Below, piece after piece: positions 8,359 through 17,576 of a DNA stretch of 64,000 nucleotides (position 1 is the first letter of the stretch; every line of letters begins with the position of its first letter). The translations under genes were made by a program, and so were the position numbers. Origin of the DNA: Bacteroidales bacterium (GTDB taxonomy: Bacteria; Bacteroidota; Bacteroidia; Bacteroidales; Muribaculaceae); contig JAJBUG010000064.1 in assembly GCA_020860515.1 (NCBI GenBank), positions 1 through 64,000 of the forward strand, given 5' to 3'. The notes under the pieces were generated by a model. It was given only the letters and a program-made list of their open reading frames with translations, searched no databases and had not been told where the DNA came from.

Positions 8359-10224
8359 ATGCTACGAAGCATCGCCCGCATATTATTCACATTCCTTGCT
8401 GCCACTTTGATTATGGTGGTGTGCCAGTGGTGTTTTTGCCAAGGGCCACTCAACCTCACCTCCTCGGAAACCTGGCAAGCCATCTGGCACGGATTGAGCA
8501 TGAACCTTTGCATGGCCGGATATGTGACAGCTCTTCCTGCCCTCCTTGTCATCATTATGGCATGCTTCAATCCTGCACATCATAGGACCTATTACAAAGC
8601 AATAGGCACATGCGAAATAATCGTCAAGATTTATTTCGTATTGATAGCATTCATCATCTCGCTGGGCGAGATGGCCAATTACACGCTCTATCCCTATTGG
8701 GGCTTTCCGCTCGACACCACTCCCCTATTCTACTTTATGTCATCGCCCTCATCGGCTATGGCAAGCCTCACCTGGTGGCAGGGTATCTTAGCAGGAGGGG
8801 TAATATGTGTGCTTACATGGATTTTCTACATGATGCTGCGCGATGCTTTTATCCTCGCAGCCAATTATGTGTCTAATAAGCCTAAAAATCGAGCGATTAC
8901 AATCCCAGTGACAATTGTGATTACAGCAGCTCTGTTTATCCCAATTCGAGGCGGATTCACAGTTTCAACCATGAATGTGAGCCGAGCATATTTCAGCCAT
9001 GACATGAGGCTTAATCATGGTGCTGTAAATCCTCTGTTCAGCTTCATGTATTCAGCCACTCATCAGACTGATTTCCGCAAGCAATTCCGCTTTATGGAGG
9101 ATGACGAAGCTGAGATATGCTACAACACTCTTTACAACAACATCGAAAGCAGCTATTGGGTGCCGCTCGACAGCGTTGCACCTGATTACCAACCCGATAT
9201 CCAGCTTATAATCCTCGAAAGCTTCTCGTCGCACTTGCTTCCGAGCCAAGGAGGCGAACCAGTTGCAATGCGTCTTGATAGTCTTGGGCGCGAAGGCTGG
9301 CTTTTTGAGAATATCTATGCCAGCAGCTTCCGCACCGACCGTGCGCTGCCCGCCATCCTCAATGGATTTCCCGGCCAGCCCACCACCAGCCTTATGAAAT
9401 GGGTAAGCAAGCTTGATTCTCTCCCAGCAATTGGCAATAGTCTTAAGAATGTAGGCTATTCTACAGCCTATTTCTACGGCGGAGATATTAATTTCACAAA
9501 TATGAACGCATTGCTCGTGGCTGGCGGATTCAAACATATAATTAAGGACACCGACTTTCCTATGTCGGAGAGGCTTAGCAAGTGGGGAGCACACGACGAC
9601 AAACTTTTTCAAAAGGCTTTGGAATATGCCAAATCGCCCAGCGACCAACCTCGATTTACAGTAATCCAAACTTCGAGCAGCCATGAGCCCTTCGAGGTGC
9701 CTTATCAAAGCGCCCTTGCTGATGAGCGAGCCAACGCATTTGCCTTCACCGATTCTTGCCTTGGCGCATATATCGACAGCCTAAAGTCACTGCCAAGTTG
9801 GGATAAGACTATCGTGGCAATTGTCCCAGATCACTATGGGGCTTATCCACGCAGTTTGGAAAAACCCTTGGAGCGGCATCATGTGCCATTAGTTTTTGCT
9901 GGAGGCGCACTCAAGGATATCAGAATGATAGACGACAGAATATTTGATTTGATAGGCAGCCAGACCGACATTGCCGCAACCTTGGTATTTCTTGGCGGTG
10001 GTGACGCCAAGCCTTTCCGATACAGCAACAATCTTCTTGACCCTTGCCGCAGACCTTACGCCTTCTTCAGCGAGCCATCGTGGGCTGCGTTGCTAACTGA
10101 CCAAGGCTTGACTGAAATTTCTGTTGAGAACCACGAGGTGCTGCAAGAGACTTCCAACCCTCAGGCTCTGCCTTGGCTCCAAGCCTACCTGCAAACCCTT
10201 TACAATGATATAGATGCCCGATGA
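8359..10224 (+). CDS. LtaS-like phosphoglycerol/phosphoethanolamine transferase, sulfatase fold
   Basis: A 621-residue inner-membrane protein with five or so N-terminal TM helices (to about residue 200) and an exported alkaline-phosphatase/sulfatase domain. The first metal/nucleophile region is QLIILESFSSHLLPSQGG followed by SFRTDRALPAIL, whose Thr would be the nucleophile as in LtaS. Later motifs are IQTSSSHEPFEVP and IVPDHYGAYP (metal Asp-His). The family transfers phosphoglycerol or phosphoethanolamine to envelope glycans or lipids. The next gene (PAP2 phosphatase) overlaps by 4 nt, suggesting a shared lipid-phosphate cycle. A Gram-negative Bacteroidales would not make lipoteichoic acid, so the acceptor is unknown. 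Confidence 0.83.
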   Translation: MLRSIARILFTFLAATLIMVVCQWCFCQGPLNLTSSETWQAIWHGLSMNLCMAGYVTALPALLVIIMACFNPAHHRTYYKAIGTCEIIVKIYFVLIAFIISLGEMANYTLYPYWGFPLDTTPLFYFMSSPSSAMASLTWWQGILAGGVICVLTWIFYMMLRDAFILAANYVSNKPKNRAITIPVTIVITAALFIPIRGGFTVSTMNVSRAYFSHDMRLNHGAVNPLFSFMYSATHQTDFRKQFRFMEDDEAEICYNTLYNNIESSYWVPLDSVAPDYQPDIQLIILESFSSHLLPSQGGEPVAMRLDSLGREGWLFENIYASSFRTDRALPAILNGFPGQPTTSLMKWVSKLDSLPAIGNSLKNVGYSTAYFYGGDINFTNMNALLVAGGFKHIIKDTDFPMSERLSKWGAHDDKLFQKALEYAKSPSDQPRFTVIQTSSSHEPFEVPYQSALADERANAFAFTDSCLGAYIDSLKSLPSWDKTIVAIVPDHYGAYPRSLEKPLERHHVPLVFAGGALKDIRMIDDRIFDLIGSQTDIAATLVFLGGGDAKPFRYSNNLLDPCRRPYAFFSEPSWAALLTDQGLTEISVENHEVLQETSNPQALPWLQAYLQTLYNDIDAR

Positions 10225-10880
10225 TTGATCAACTCCTGGAATGGGATACGCAATTTCTGCTCTTCCTCAATAATTTCAACCATGTCTTTGCCGACCCGAT
10301 AATGAAAGAATTGTCAGGCAAGTGGATATGGGTGCCGATGTACCTGGGAATTGCTTTCCTTTTTTGGAGGAGGTTTGGGTGGAAGCGAGCCTTGATTCTG
10401 ATATTTGCCGTAGGTGCGGCTGTGGCGTTGGCTGATAGTTGCAGCGCCAAAGTGATTCGGCCATTTTTCGAACGAATGAGGCCAGCAAATATCGACAATC
10501 CAATCAGCGCCTTGGTACATATTGTAGAGAATTACCGAGGTGGCAAATATGGCTTTCCTTCATGCCATGCGGCCAACTCGTTTGCCCTGGCTATGTCGTC
10601 GGCATTGATGCTTAGGGTAAGATGGTACAGCTGGTTTATCTTTATCTGGGCCCTATTTCAATGCTACACTCGCGTGTATCTTGGGGTGCATTATCCTGGC
10701 GATTTGCTTGTTGGGGCCTGCGTGGGCAGTTTCTTCGGCTGGCTTGCCTGGCACTGCACTCGCCGCTTCAGCAATCGCTATCTCAGCGCAGTATGGAAGG
10801 GCTTGCCAGTAATCTTTATCTGCCTCCTCACAGTATTAGCAGTAATTTTGACAAATACTATACTATTATTTTTCGAATAG
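10221..10880 (+). CDS. PAP2-family membrane phosphatase
   Basis: A 219-residue protein with about six hydrophobic segments and the three-part acid phosphatase signature: KVIRPFFERMRP, FPSCHAANSFALA (PSCH replaces the usual PSGH) and RVYLGVHYPGDLLVG. Relatives dephosphorylate undecaprenyl pyrophosphate, phosphatidic acid or lipid A. It overlaps the LtaS-like gene by 4 nt and, at its other end, overlaps the convergent TPR gene by 15 nt. The pairing suggests recycling of a lipid phosphate produced by the transferase, but this is inference. Confidence 0.88.
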   Translation: MIDQLLEWDTQFLLFLNNFNHVFADPIMKELSGKWIWVPMYLGIAFLFWRRFGWKRALILIFAVGAAVALADSCSAKVIRPFFERMRPANIDNPISALVHIVENYRGGKYGFPSCHAANSFALAMSSALMLRVRWYSWFIFIWALFQCYTRVYLGVHYPGDLLVGACVGSFFGWLAWHCTRRFSNRYLSAVWKGLPVIFICLLTVLAVILTNTILLFFE

Positions 10881-11765
10881 GGCGTTGACTCGGCGAGGGT
10901 CGGCCCCGAGGTCGATGGCGCGCTTGGCATCAGCATGGGCGTCATCTAAGAGATAGTTGGCTTTGTTGAGCCAAGCCCGATAATAATATAGCTCTGGGTC
11001 ATCGCCACAGGTGCGCAGACCCTCGCCTATCACATGCGATGCCTCAGTGTAATTTTCCAAATCAAGATAGCAGCCAGCCAAGGCAGAATAATACTCAGCT
11101 GCAGGGTCGCGCTCAATCAATTTTTCATAATAAGGGATTGCCTCGCGGCTCTGGCCAGTAAGAGAATACAGCGACGACATTGCTACCAAGGCATGGTCGC
11201 TATCGGGGTCAATCTGCTCCAATACCATGAAATCTTCTTCTGCGCCTTGGCGGTCGCCACCGTAGAGGGAAATTATCCCATGATAATATCTGGCAGTTGC
11301 ATTGAGGGAATCACGGTCGATTACAGCAGAGAAATCGCGCCAAGCTTCCACATCTTGACCCATTTTAAGTCGCAGCAATGCACGATTGCAAAGCACTGTT
11401 GACATCGAAGGAGCCTTCTCTAAGGCCTCATTGTAGGCTTGCAGAGCCATAGAGTCTTGGTCGAGATAGCTGTAAATCATGCCCAGATTGCTTAGCAGAA
11501 GCACGTTGCCAGGATTATCAGGCTCGACCGCCATTGCATCCCTTAGGCGCATTATGGCCACATAATAATCTTGCCGAGCGATGGCGGAGTCGGCTTCGCC
11601 CGTAAGGATGAAATATGGGTCTTCTTCATCAATGTCCTTAGCAGGTCGGTCAGGATTTTCTTGCAGATGCTTATTGAGCAGCGTGGTATGGTCATTCTCG
11701 ATCGGCTGCGCAGCCCACATTGCCAAGGCTATGAATCCAAATATAATTCCAAAAATTTTCTTCAT
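10866..11765 (-). CDS. Exported TPR-repeat protein
   Basis: A 299-residue protein with a signal peptide (MKKIFGIIFGFIALAMWAAQ) and at least five or six tetratricopeptide repeats from about residue 65 to 290 (for example GNVLLLSNLGMIYSYLDQDSMALQAYNEAL, described here by its positions about 104-133). It is likely periplasmic and a scaffold for protein interactions; no enzymatic motif is seen. Its 3' end overlaps the convergent PAP2 gene by 15 nt. The spacer to the upstream M16 gene contains several stem-loops (11840-11930). Confidence 0.85.
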   Translation of the reverse strand: MKKIFGIIFGFIALAMWAAQPIENDHTTLLNKHLQENPDRPAKDIDEEDPYFILTGEADSAIARQDYYVAIMRLRDAMAVEPDNPGNVLLLSNLGMIYSYLDQDSMALQAYNEALEKAPSMSTVLCNRALLRLKMGQDVEAWRDFSAVIDRDSLNATARYYHGIISLYGGDRQGAEEDFMVLEQIDPDSDHALVAMSSLYSLTGQSREAIPYYEKLIERDPAAEYYSALAGCYLDLENYTEASHVIGEGLRTCGDDPELYYYRAWLNKANYLLDDAHADAKRAIDLGADPRRVNALFEK

Positions 11766-11839
11766 AATGAAAAATAAACGATATCAATCATTTATTATTG
11801 TTATCCCGACACCCAGAAGACAAACAAGACTCCAGACAA

Positions 11840-11930
11840 GAGCCCTCTGGGCGCCTTTTTGAATATAAACAAATAACCCCCGATTACATCGGGGGCTACC
11901 TTGTAGAGTCCTCTGGGCTCCTTATTTTTC
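11840..11930 (-). terminator. Stem-loop cluster behind the M16 protease gene
   Basis: Central strong hairpin CCCCCGAT/ATCGGGGG with a GTA triloop on the minus strand (11877-11895). It is flanked by two related sequences, AGAGCCCTCTGGGCGCCTT (11840-11858) and AGAGTCCTCTGGGCTCCTT (11915-11933 region), which form shorter hairpins. The U run beside the left copy is on the plus strand. The most likely role is ending or protecting the M16 transcript before the TPR gene. Confidence 0.55.
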
Positions 11931-11949
11931 GTTTCTCTCGTCAGAAGAT

Positions 11950-14760
11950 TTACTCGGCCGGATCCATCAAGATGGTCTGACGGTTTCCTTGACTGAGGAT
12001 GTCCTTGAGCATATTCTGCACATCCTCGGTAGTGATGCTGTTGACAGCATCAAGAGCATCATGCCAGCTGTCAACGCCGCTGATAGCCTCGTCGGTCATG
12101 GCATCAATCCAGTTGTAGTTTTGGTCGAGAGCAGCATTGATGTTCTTCACCATGTACTCCTTCACTGGATTCAGCTCCTCAGCCGTGATTTCGTTGCACA
12201 TATTATTGAGGATGGTGTCAATTTCTGCCAGCACTTGCTCCTTCATCTCAGGCTTCATCGGGAAGTAAGTCTGAATGGTGGCATTGTTCTTCGAAGTGTA
12301 GCCTAATCTGCTCGATGCGCCAATTGAATATACAGCGCCCATTTCCTCACGAATCTTCTTCAGCAGTCGGTTGCTCATCACCTGACCAATAGCACTCACC
12401 ACATAATCATTCTTAGTAGTGTAAGGCTCGGTAGCTGTGATGAAGATTACACAGGTAGTCTGCGGAGTCTGCATAGCCTGAGCCCATTCGGTGGTGTCTG
12501 TGCCAGTCTTAGGCTCACGAGCAAGATTATAATCCCAGCCCTTAGTGGCGGTAGCAGCATCGGCAGGCAGAGTAGCCAAATATTGCTCTGCAAGCGGAGT
12601 GATTTGGTCAACAGTCACATCACCTACGAAATAGAATGTGAAGTCGGCAGCATTGGTTAATTGCGAACGAATCAACTCAATGGCCTTTTCACGATTTACA
12701 TTATCGATAATGTTGGTGGTAAGCATTTGATTGGCAGGACTTGCAAAGAGAACCTCCATCATGCGCTTGCTGAAAGCAAAGTCGGGAGTTGACTCTTGGT
12801 TAGCAAGCATACCCTTCACAATATTCTGCAATGCACCAAAATCTTCCTCGGTGATATTGTACTCAGTCATGCTGGCATAAATCAGCTCCATCAATGTTGG
12901 CAGATCTTTAACAGTAGTACTACCTTTAAGCTCACGTGTATAATTACCAAAGTCATATCCTACGTAGGCTTGCTTTCCTTGGAGATATTTTTGCAAATCT
13001 GTTACGGTATAATCGCCCAGACCATGTTGCTCAAGCATAGAACTCAGGAACATCAGCTCATTAGCACGCTCATCGGCTATGGTAGATGTGCCACCTTTGG
13101 CCACTGCCATAAAGCGGATTTCATCCTTCTTGAAATCGGTATTCTTAACGATTACCTTTACACCATTGCTGAGCGTAAGCTCAGTAGCACCCCATATGGG
13201 AAGTTCTTGTGTGCCCACAACCTTGCCAGGAGCGGGAAGATTAGGAATCAGAGGCTCCTCTTTCATCTCATCCTTGTAAGGCTCGATATCCTCGGCATCC
13301 ACCTTTGCAAACATAGCCTCAAACTCTTCAGCTGTAGGAACTTTCATACCTTCTTTGTCAACTGCCATTACCATCATCACACGATTCTCAGGAGTTACCA
13401 TCTCAGCCAATGTCTGATTAATAGCTTCTACAGGAATCATTGGGATGATTTGGTTCATAATCTGATAGCGATCCTCGATTGATGGGATAGGCTCATGGTC
13501 TAGGAAGTTGTACTTATATTGATTTACATAAGTAATATTTTGCTGTTTGTCGCGTCCATTGTACTGTTTTTCAAGACGTGATAGATACTCGGCCTTAGCG
13601 CGATCATATTCACCAACGGTGAAGCCACCACGCGATGCTCGCAGAAGTTCACGGTAAGCGGCTTCCATACCTTCTACATAATCATCACCTTTAGGCAGAA
13701 CTACTACATTAAGACCATCCTTGGTCTTGGCTACATAAAACTTGCCATATCCCGCTCCAGCTTGTGAGAATGGGCAATTGGGATCCAAAGCCAACTCCTG
13801 AAAACGCTGATTGAGCATTTGATTAATCATGTCAATCATATAATCAATCATGATGTACATCATGCTCTCTTTCATTTCATCAGGAATAGGATCCTGCTTG
13901 ATAATCAGCTGTTCTACTGGGAATTCTAATTCAGCATCTTTACCAATTGCATAAATTGTACCAGGAGTGTCCTCAACCGGGATATACACGCGCTCAGCAG
14001 GATTTTCGGGCATTTGGATGGGCGAGAAATATTCTTTGATTTTGCCTTCGATATAGTCAACGTCGATATCGCCAACAACGATGATGCCTTGCTGGTCCGG
14101 GCGGTACCATTTCTCATAGTAGTCGCGCAGAGCCTGATATGGGAAGTTGTCAACGACCTCCATTGTGCCGATAGGCAAGCGCTGTCCATACTTGTTGTTG
14201 GGATACATTGTGGGGAGAATATCCTCCATGATGCGTTGCTGGCCCACGTTGCGGCTGCGCCACTCTTCGTGGATTACGCCACGCTCTTTATCAATCTCCT
14301 CGGGGTCAAGCAGCAGACCGTCGGCCCAATCGTGGAGAATAAGGAGGCAAGAGTCCTGCACGCTTGTGCGGTCAACAGGCACATTCGAGATGTTGTAAAC
14401 AGTTTCGTCAATCGAAGTGTAGGCATTCAGGTTGCGACCGAATTTCACGCCTACGCTCTCAAGCCAATCGATTACCTGGTTGCCAGGGAAATTTTCAGTG
14501 CCGTTGAAGCACATGTGCTCAAGGAAGTGAGCCAAGCCGCGCTGGTTGTCGTCCTCGAGAATCGAACCCACCTTCTGAGCGATATAGAAATCAGCCTGAC
14601 CCTTGGGTGTCTCATTATGGCGGATATAATAGGTGAGGCCATTGGGCAGCTTGCCAATGCGCACTGCACTGTCCACAGGAATAGGCGGCATTTGCTGGGC
14701 GCTTGCCTGGAAGGCAAAGCCAAAGAGCAAAGCAGAAATGAGTAATAGCTTTTTAATCAT
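11950..14760 (-). CDS. M16-family zinc metallopeptidase (pitrilysin/insulinase type)
   Basis: A 936-residue exported protein: signal peptide MIKKLLLISALLFGFAFQASAQ, then two M16 peptidase halves. The inverted zinc motif is HFLEH at residues 78-82 (Glu81 as base), with the distal Glu in the later ERGVIHEEW segment. Inactive-like M16_C domains follow, and a second pair of M16 domains spans about 510-930. The length fits the two-module periplasmic M16 proteases of Bacteroidales, which degrade peptides in the periplasm or at the surface. It has its own promoter with a +1 hairpin (14881-14939) and a leader containing a TTTTACG/TTTTAAG array. Confidence 0.93.
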   Translation of the reverse strand: MIKKLLLISALLFGFAFQASAQQMPPIPVDSAVRIGKLPNGLTYYIRHNETPKGQADFYIAQKVGSILEDDNQRGLAHFLEHMCFNGTENFPGNQVIDWLESVGVKFGRNLNAYTSIDETVYNISNVPVDRTSVQDSCLLILHDWADGLLLDPEEIDKERGVIHEEWRSRNVGQQRIMEDILPTMYPNNKYGQRLPIGTMEVVDNFPYQALRDYYEKWYRPDQQGIIVVGDIDVDYIEGKIKEYFSPIQMPENPAERVYIPVEDTPGTIYAIGKDAELEFPVEQLIIKQDPIPDEMKESMMYIMIDYMIDMINQMLNQRFQELALDPNCPFSQAGAGYGKFYVAKTKDGLNVVVLPKGDDYVEGMEAAYRELLRASRGGFTVGEYDRAKAEYLSRLEKQYNGRDKQQNITYVNQYKYNFLDHEPIPSIEDRYQIMNQIIPMIPVEAINQTLAEMVTPENRVMMVMAVDKEGMKVPTAEEFEAMFAKVDAEDIEPYKDEMKEEPLIPNLPAPGKVVGTQELPIWGATELTLSNGVKVIVKNTDFKKDEIRFMAVAKGGTSTIADERANELMFLSSMLEQHGLGDYTVTDLQKYLQGKQAYVGYDFGNYTRELKGSTTVKDLPTLMELIYASMTEYNITEEDFGALQNIVKGMLANQESTPDFAFSKRMMEVLFASPANQMLTTNIIDNVNREKAIELIRSQLTNAADFTFYFVGDVTVDQITPLAEQYLATLPADAATATKGWDYNLAREPKTGTDTTEWAQAMQTPQTTCVIFITATEPYTTKNDYVVSAIGQVMSNRLLKKIREEMGAVYSIGASSRLGYTSKNNATIQTYFPMKPEMKEQVLAEIDTILNNMCNEITAEELNPVKEYMVKNINAALDQNYNWIDAMTDEAISGVDSWHDALDAVNSITTEDVQNMLKDILSQGNRQTILMDPAE

Positions 14761-14784
14761 TGAGTTAAATAGTTGAAGTTTAAC

Positions 14785-14852
14785 AGTTTTAAGTTTTAAG
14801 TTTTACGTTTTACGTTTTAAGTTTTACGTTTTACGTTTTAAGTTTTAAGAGA
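14785..14852. repeat. TTTTACG/TTTTAAG tandem array in the M16 leader
   Basis: About nine alternating units of GTTTTAAG and GTTTTACG. The far end (GTTTTAAGTTTTAAGA, near 14832-14850) is inverted relative to a matching array at 15026-15092 (TCTTAAAACTTAAAAC). The arrays bracket the M16 promoter region, so the transcript leader starts with a hairpin, passes through this array and reaches the start codon 24 nt later. Confidence 0.8.
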
Positions 14853-14880
14853 TACATTTTTTAAATCTGAATTTAACAAA

Positions 14881-14939
14881 TGCAGTGTTGTAGTGAAGTA
14901 CAACACTGCAAAATTACTATATATTTTTGAAATGACAAA
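14881..14939 (-). promoter_or_regulatory. Promoter plus +1 hairpin cassette of the M16 gene
   Basis: On the minus strand there is a -33 TTTG (14936-14939), 19 nt, then the -7 box TAATTTTG (14909-14916). The 12-bp stem TGCAGTGTTGTA/TACAACACTGCA (14881-14910, 6-nt loop) follows, starting at the end of the box, so the mRNA would begin in or beside the hairpin. Nearly the same 59-nt cassette precedes the TraB/GumN gene (31090-31148). Confidence 0.8.
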
Positions 14940-15025
14940 AAATTTCTTAAAATATTTTTATCATTTTTAAATTTTCCCTTCATTTAAGTTTTCCTTTAAG
15001 TTAAAGAGCCCCCTCTGAAAAAGGT

Positions 15026-15094
15026 ATTTCTTAAAACTTAAAACTTAAAACTTAAAACTTAAAACCAACGCAAAACGTAAAACGTAAAACGTAA
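15026..15094. repeat. AAAACTT/AAAACGT array between ackA and the M16 promoter
   Basis: TATTTCTTAAAACTTAAAAC and further AAAACTT, then AAAACGT units, ending 6 nt before the ackA stop codon. This is the inverted partner of 14785-14852. The rest of 14853-15025 holds the M16 promoter cassette and AT-rich sequence; no gene was seen. Confidence 0.75.
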
Positions 15095-15099
15095 TTTTT

Positions 15100-16302
15100 T
15101 TACTTATTTTTTACGATGGCCTCAGTGTCGCGGGCAATCATCAGCTCTTCGTCGGTGGGCACTACCATCACCGTCACCTTTGAATCGGGAGTTGAGATGA
15201 TAGTCTCGGTGCCGCGAGTTACGGCATTGAGAGCTTCATCAATCTTCACGCCCATGAACTCAAGGCTCTTGCAAACGTTGAGGCGAGTACCAGCTTGGTT
15301 CTCACCTACTCCGCCCGTGAACACGATGATATCCACGCCATTCATCTCAGCAGCATAAGCACCGATGTACTTGATGATACGCAGTTCGTACATATCGAGG
15401 GCCAACTGTGCATTGGTGTTTCCAGCCTTGATGGCTGCCTCGAGTTCGCGCATGTCGCTCGATACTTCGCTTACGCCCAGCACACCGCTCTCCTTGTTGA
15501 TGATCTTCTGCAAGTCCTGCGGAGTGAGGTTGTGCTTCATCATCAGATAAACCAATGCGCCAGGGTCAACGTCGCCAACGCGAGTACCCATCATCAGACC
15601 CTCGGTAGGAGTAAGTCCCATGCTGGTGTCAACGCTCTTGCCGTACATCACTGCTGTGATGCTTCCGCCATTGCCCACATGGCATGTTATCATCTTTTTC
15701 TCAGCGATATTCACACCAAGAATCTCAGCTGCGCGCTGGCTTACATAGCGATGGCTGGTGCCGTGGAAACCATAGCGACGCACGCCATCCTCAGCATAGT
15801 ACTTGTAAGGCAGAGGATACATGAAAGCCTTCGGGGGCATAGTCTGGTGGAATGCGGTATCAAACACGCCTACCTGGGGCACATTGGGCATCAGAGCCTC
15901 GATGGCCTCAATGCCCGTGATATTGGCAGGATTGTGGAGAGGGGCCAGGTCGTAACATTCCTTCACTTGGTCGATAACCTCGGGAGTAATGAGCACGCTC
16001 TTGCTGAATTTTTCAGCTCCATGCACTACGCGATGGCCTACGGCATCGATTTCGTCGTAACTCTTAATCACTCCATCTACGGGGTCGGTGAGCAGGTCCA
16101 TAATGGCCTTGATGGCTCCCTTGTGGTTTACGAGGCCAAGGTCAATAATAGCCTTCTCGCCATTGGGCTTTTTGTATTTCAGGAATCCGTCGGGCAGACC
16201 GATTTTCTCTACCCCACCCTCGGCCAAGGTCTTCTCATCACTGGTATTGATGAGCTTGTACTTTACGCTACTGCTGCCGCAGTTAAGCACCAATATATTC
16301 AT
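15100..16302 (-). CDS. ackA: Acetate kinase
   Basis: A 400-residue ASKHA-fold kinase of usual length. It makes ATP from acetyl phosphate and ADP, releasing acetate in fermentation. Visible motifs are the N-terminal MNILVLNCGSSSVKYKLI, HRVVHGAEKF, YGFHGTSHRYV, CHVGNGGSITAV (phosphate-binding), GLTPTEGLMMGTRVGDVDPG and FTGGVGEN. It lies downstream of pta on the same strand, the standard Pta-AckA acetate pathway. The spacer contains an inverted short-repeat array, so the two may also be expressed separately. Confidence 0.97.
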   Translation of the reverse strand: MNILVLNCGSSSVKYKLINTSDEKTLAEGGVEKIGLPDGFLKYKKPNGEKAIIDLGLVNHKGAIKAIMDLLTDPVDGVIKSYDEIDAVGHRVVHGAEKFSKSVLITPEVIDQVKECYDLAPLHNPANITGIEAIEALMPNVPQVGVFDTAFHQTMPPKAFMYPLPYKYYAEDGVRRYGFHGTSHRYVSQRAAEILGVNIAEKKMITCHVGNGGSITAVMYGKSVDTSMGLTPTEGLMMGTRVGDVDPGALVYLMMKHNLTPQDLQKIINKESGVLGVSEVSSDMRELEAAIKAGNTNAQLALDMYELRIIKYIGAYAAEMNGVDIIVFTGGVGENQAGTRLNVCKSLEFMGVKIDEALNAVTRGTETIISTPDSKVTVMVVPTDEELMIARDTEAIVKNK

Positions 16303-16310
16303 AATTTAAA

Positions 16311-16421
16311 TTTTTGGTTTTACGTTTTTGGTTTTACGTTTTAAGAAATAGAGTTTCTTTATACTTATATTGACATAAAAAAACGTATTTCTTAAAACGT
16401 AAAACTTAAAACTTAAAACGT
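16311..16421. repeat. Inverted TTTTACG arrays between pta and ackA
   Basis: Perfect 20-bp inverted repeat, 16331-16350 (GTTTTACGTTTTAAGAAATA) against 16386-16405, separated by a 35-nt AT-rich loop. Extra GGTTTTACG and AAAACTT units lie on the outer sides. The ends facing the loop match those of the pair at 14832/15026 (TTTTAAGARATA), which indicates one repeat family. Confidence 0.8.
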
Positions 16422-16422
16422 G

Positions 16423-17433
16423 TTATTCCTTCATGCCAATTGCTTGGTTGCAGGTGATGATAATTGTTTTATAGATGTCTTCGGGGAAGCAGCCGCGGCT
16501 GAGGTCATTGACAGGAGCAGCCAAGCCTTGGAGCACCGGACCCACTGCCTGCACCTTGCCCAGACGCTGAACCAGCTTGTAAGCGATATTGCCCACCTCA
16601 AGGTTGGGAAATACAAGCACATTGGCGCGACCGCTAAGGGGCGAGTTAGGAGCCTTCATATTGGCTACTGATGGCACGATGGCGGCATCTGTCTGCAGTT
16701 CGCCGTCAATGATAAGGTTGGGATCCAGAGCCTTTGCCACTGCCAAAGCTTCGATAACCTTGTCAACGGCAGGACCCTCGGCGCTACCCTTGGTAGAATA
16801 TGAAAGGAGAGCAACGCGGGGCTCGATCTGAGCTATGTCGTGAGCAGTCTTGGCAGCAGCCACAGCGATTTGGCCAAGCTGAGGAGCGGTAGGATCAGGC
16901 ACTACGGCGCAGTCGGCAAATACCAGGATGCCATCGGTGCCGAAGGGCAGCCCCTCAGGCAGAAGCATGATAAAGGCACCTGACACAACCTCTATGCCAG
17001 GCATGGTCTTGATTACCTGGAAAGCTGCGCGGAGCACATTGCCAGTGGTGTTGCGGGCACCAGCTACCTGGCCGTCGGCATCGCCCGACTTCACCATCAG
17101 GCAGCCAAGATACAGTGGGTTGGCAGCAGTAAGGCGTGATTCCTCCTCAGTCATGCCCTTCTTCTTGCGCAGTTGCAACAACAGAGGAGCATACTTGTCG
17201 ATTACTTTTTCGTCGGCTGGGTTTATGATTTTAGCCTTGTCGATGTGATTGAGCTTGAGCTCGGCAGCCAGCTCTTTGATTTCTACTGGGTCGCCAATCA
17301 GGATGATTTCTGCGATGCCGTCGGCAAGGATGTTGTCAGCGGCAGTGAGGGTGCGGGGTTCGTTGCCCTCGGGCAGAACGATGCGCTGCTTGTTAGCTTT
17401 GGCGCGCGCGGTAAGTTTCTCAAATAGATCCAT
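16423..17433 (-). CDS. pta: Phosphate acetyltransferase (short form)
   Basis: A 336-residue Pta made of the catalytic PTA_PTB domain only, without the DRTGG/regulatory N-terminus of the long enterobacterial enzyme. It converts acetyl-CoA and phosphate to acetyl phosphate. Motifs include RIVLPEGNEPRTLTAA at the start, VKSGDADGQVAGARNTTG, FADCAVVPDPT, LSYSTKGSA and ANVLVFPNLEVGNIAYKLVQ. It is first in the pta-ackA pair; a near-consensus promoter precedes it at 17500-17530. Confidence 0.96.
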   Translation of the reverse strand: MDLFEKLTARAKANKQRIVLPEGNEPRTLTAADNILADGIAEIILIGDPVEIKELAAELKLNHIDKAKIINPADEKVIDKYAPLLLQLRKKKGMTEEESRLTAANPLYLGCLMVKSGDADGQVAGARNTTGNVLRAAFQVIKTMPGIEVVSGAFIMLLPEGLPFGTDGILVFADCAVVPDPTAPQLGQIAVAAAKTAHDIAQIEPRVALLSYSTKGSAEGPAVDKVIEALAVAKALDPNLIIDGELQTDAAIVPSVANMKAPNSPLSGRANVLVFPNLEVGNIAYKLVQRLGKVQAVGPVLQGLAAPVNDLSRGCFPEDIYKTIIITCNQAIGMKE

Positions 17434-17499
17434 AGATTATTTTAGGTAATAAAATTGATTTTCAATTATTGTATTTGTAATATAATTGCTAATAACAAG

Positions 17500-17530
17500 C
17501 AAAGGTAAGAATTTTTAATGAAAAATCAAA
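17500..17530 (-). promoter_or_regulatory. Promoter of pta-ackA
   Basis: On the minus strand there is a -33 TTTG (17527-17530), 19 nt, then the -7 box TACCTTTG (17500-17507), a good match to the Bacteroidota consensus. The predicted leader is about 60 nt. Confidence 0.75.
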
Positions 17531-17576
17531 AATTAGTTTTCACTTTGACCATCAAATTAATTAATATTGCAAATTA

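Noticed and set aside
15295..16344. Long plus-strand ORF (349 codons) opposite ackA
   Set aside because: Shadow of the highly conserved ackA gene; no start context or recognised domain.
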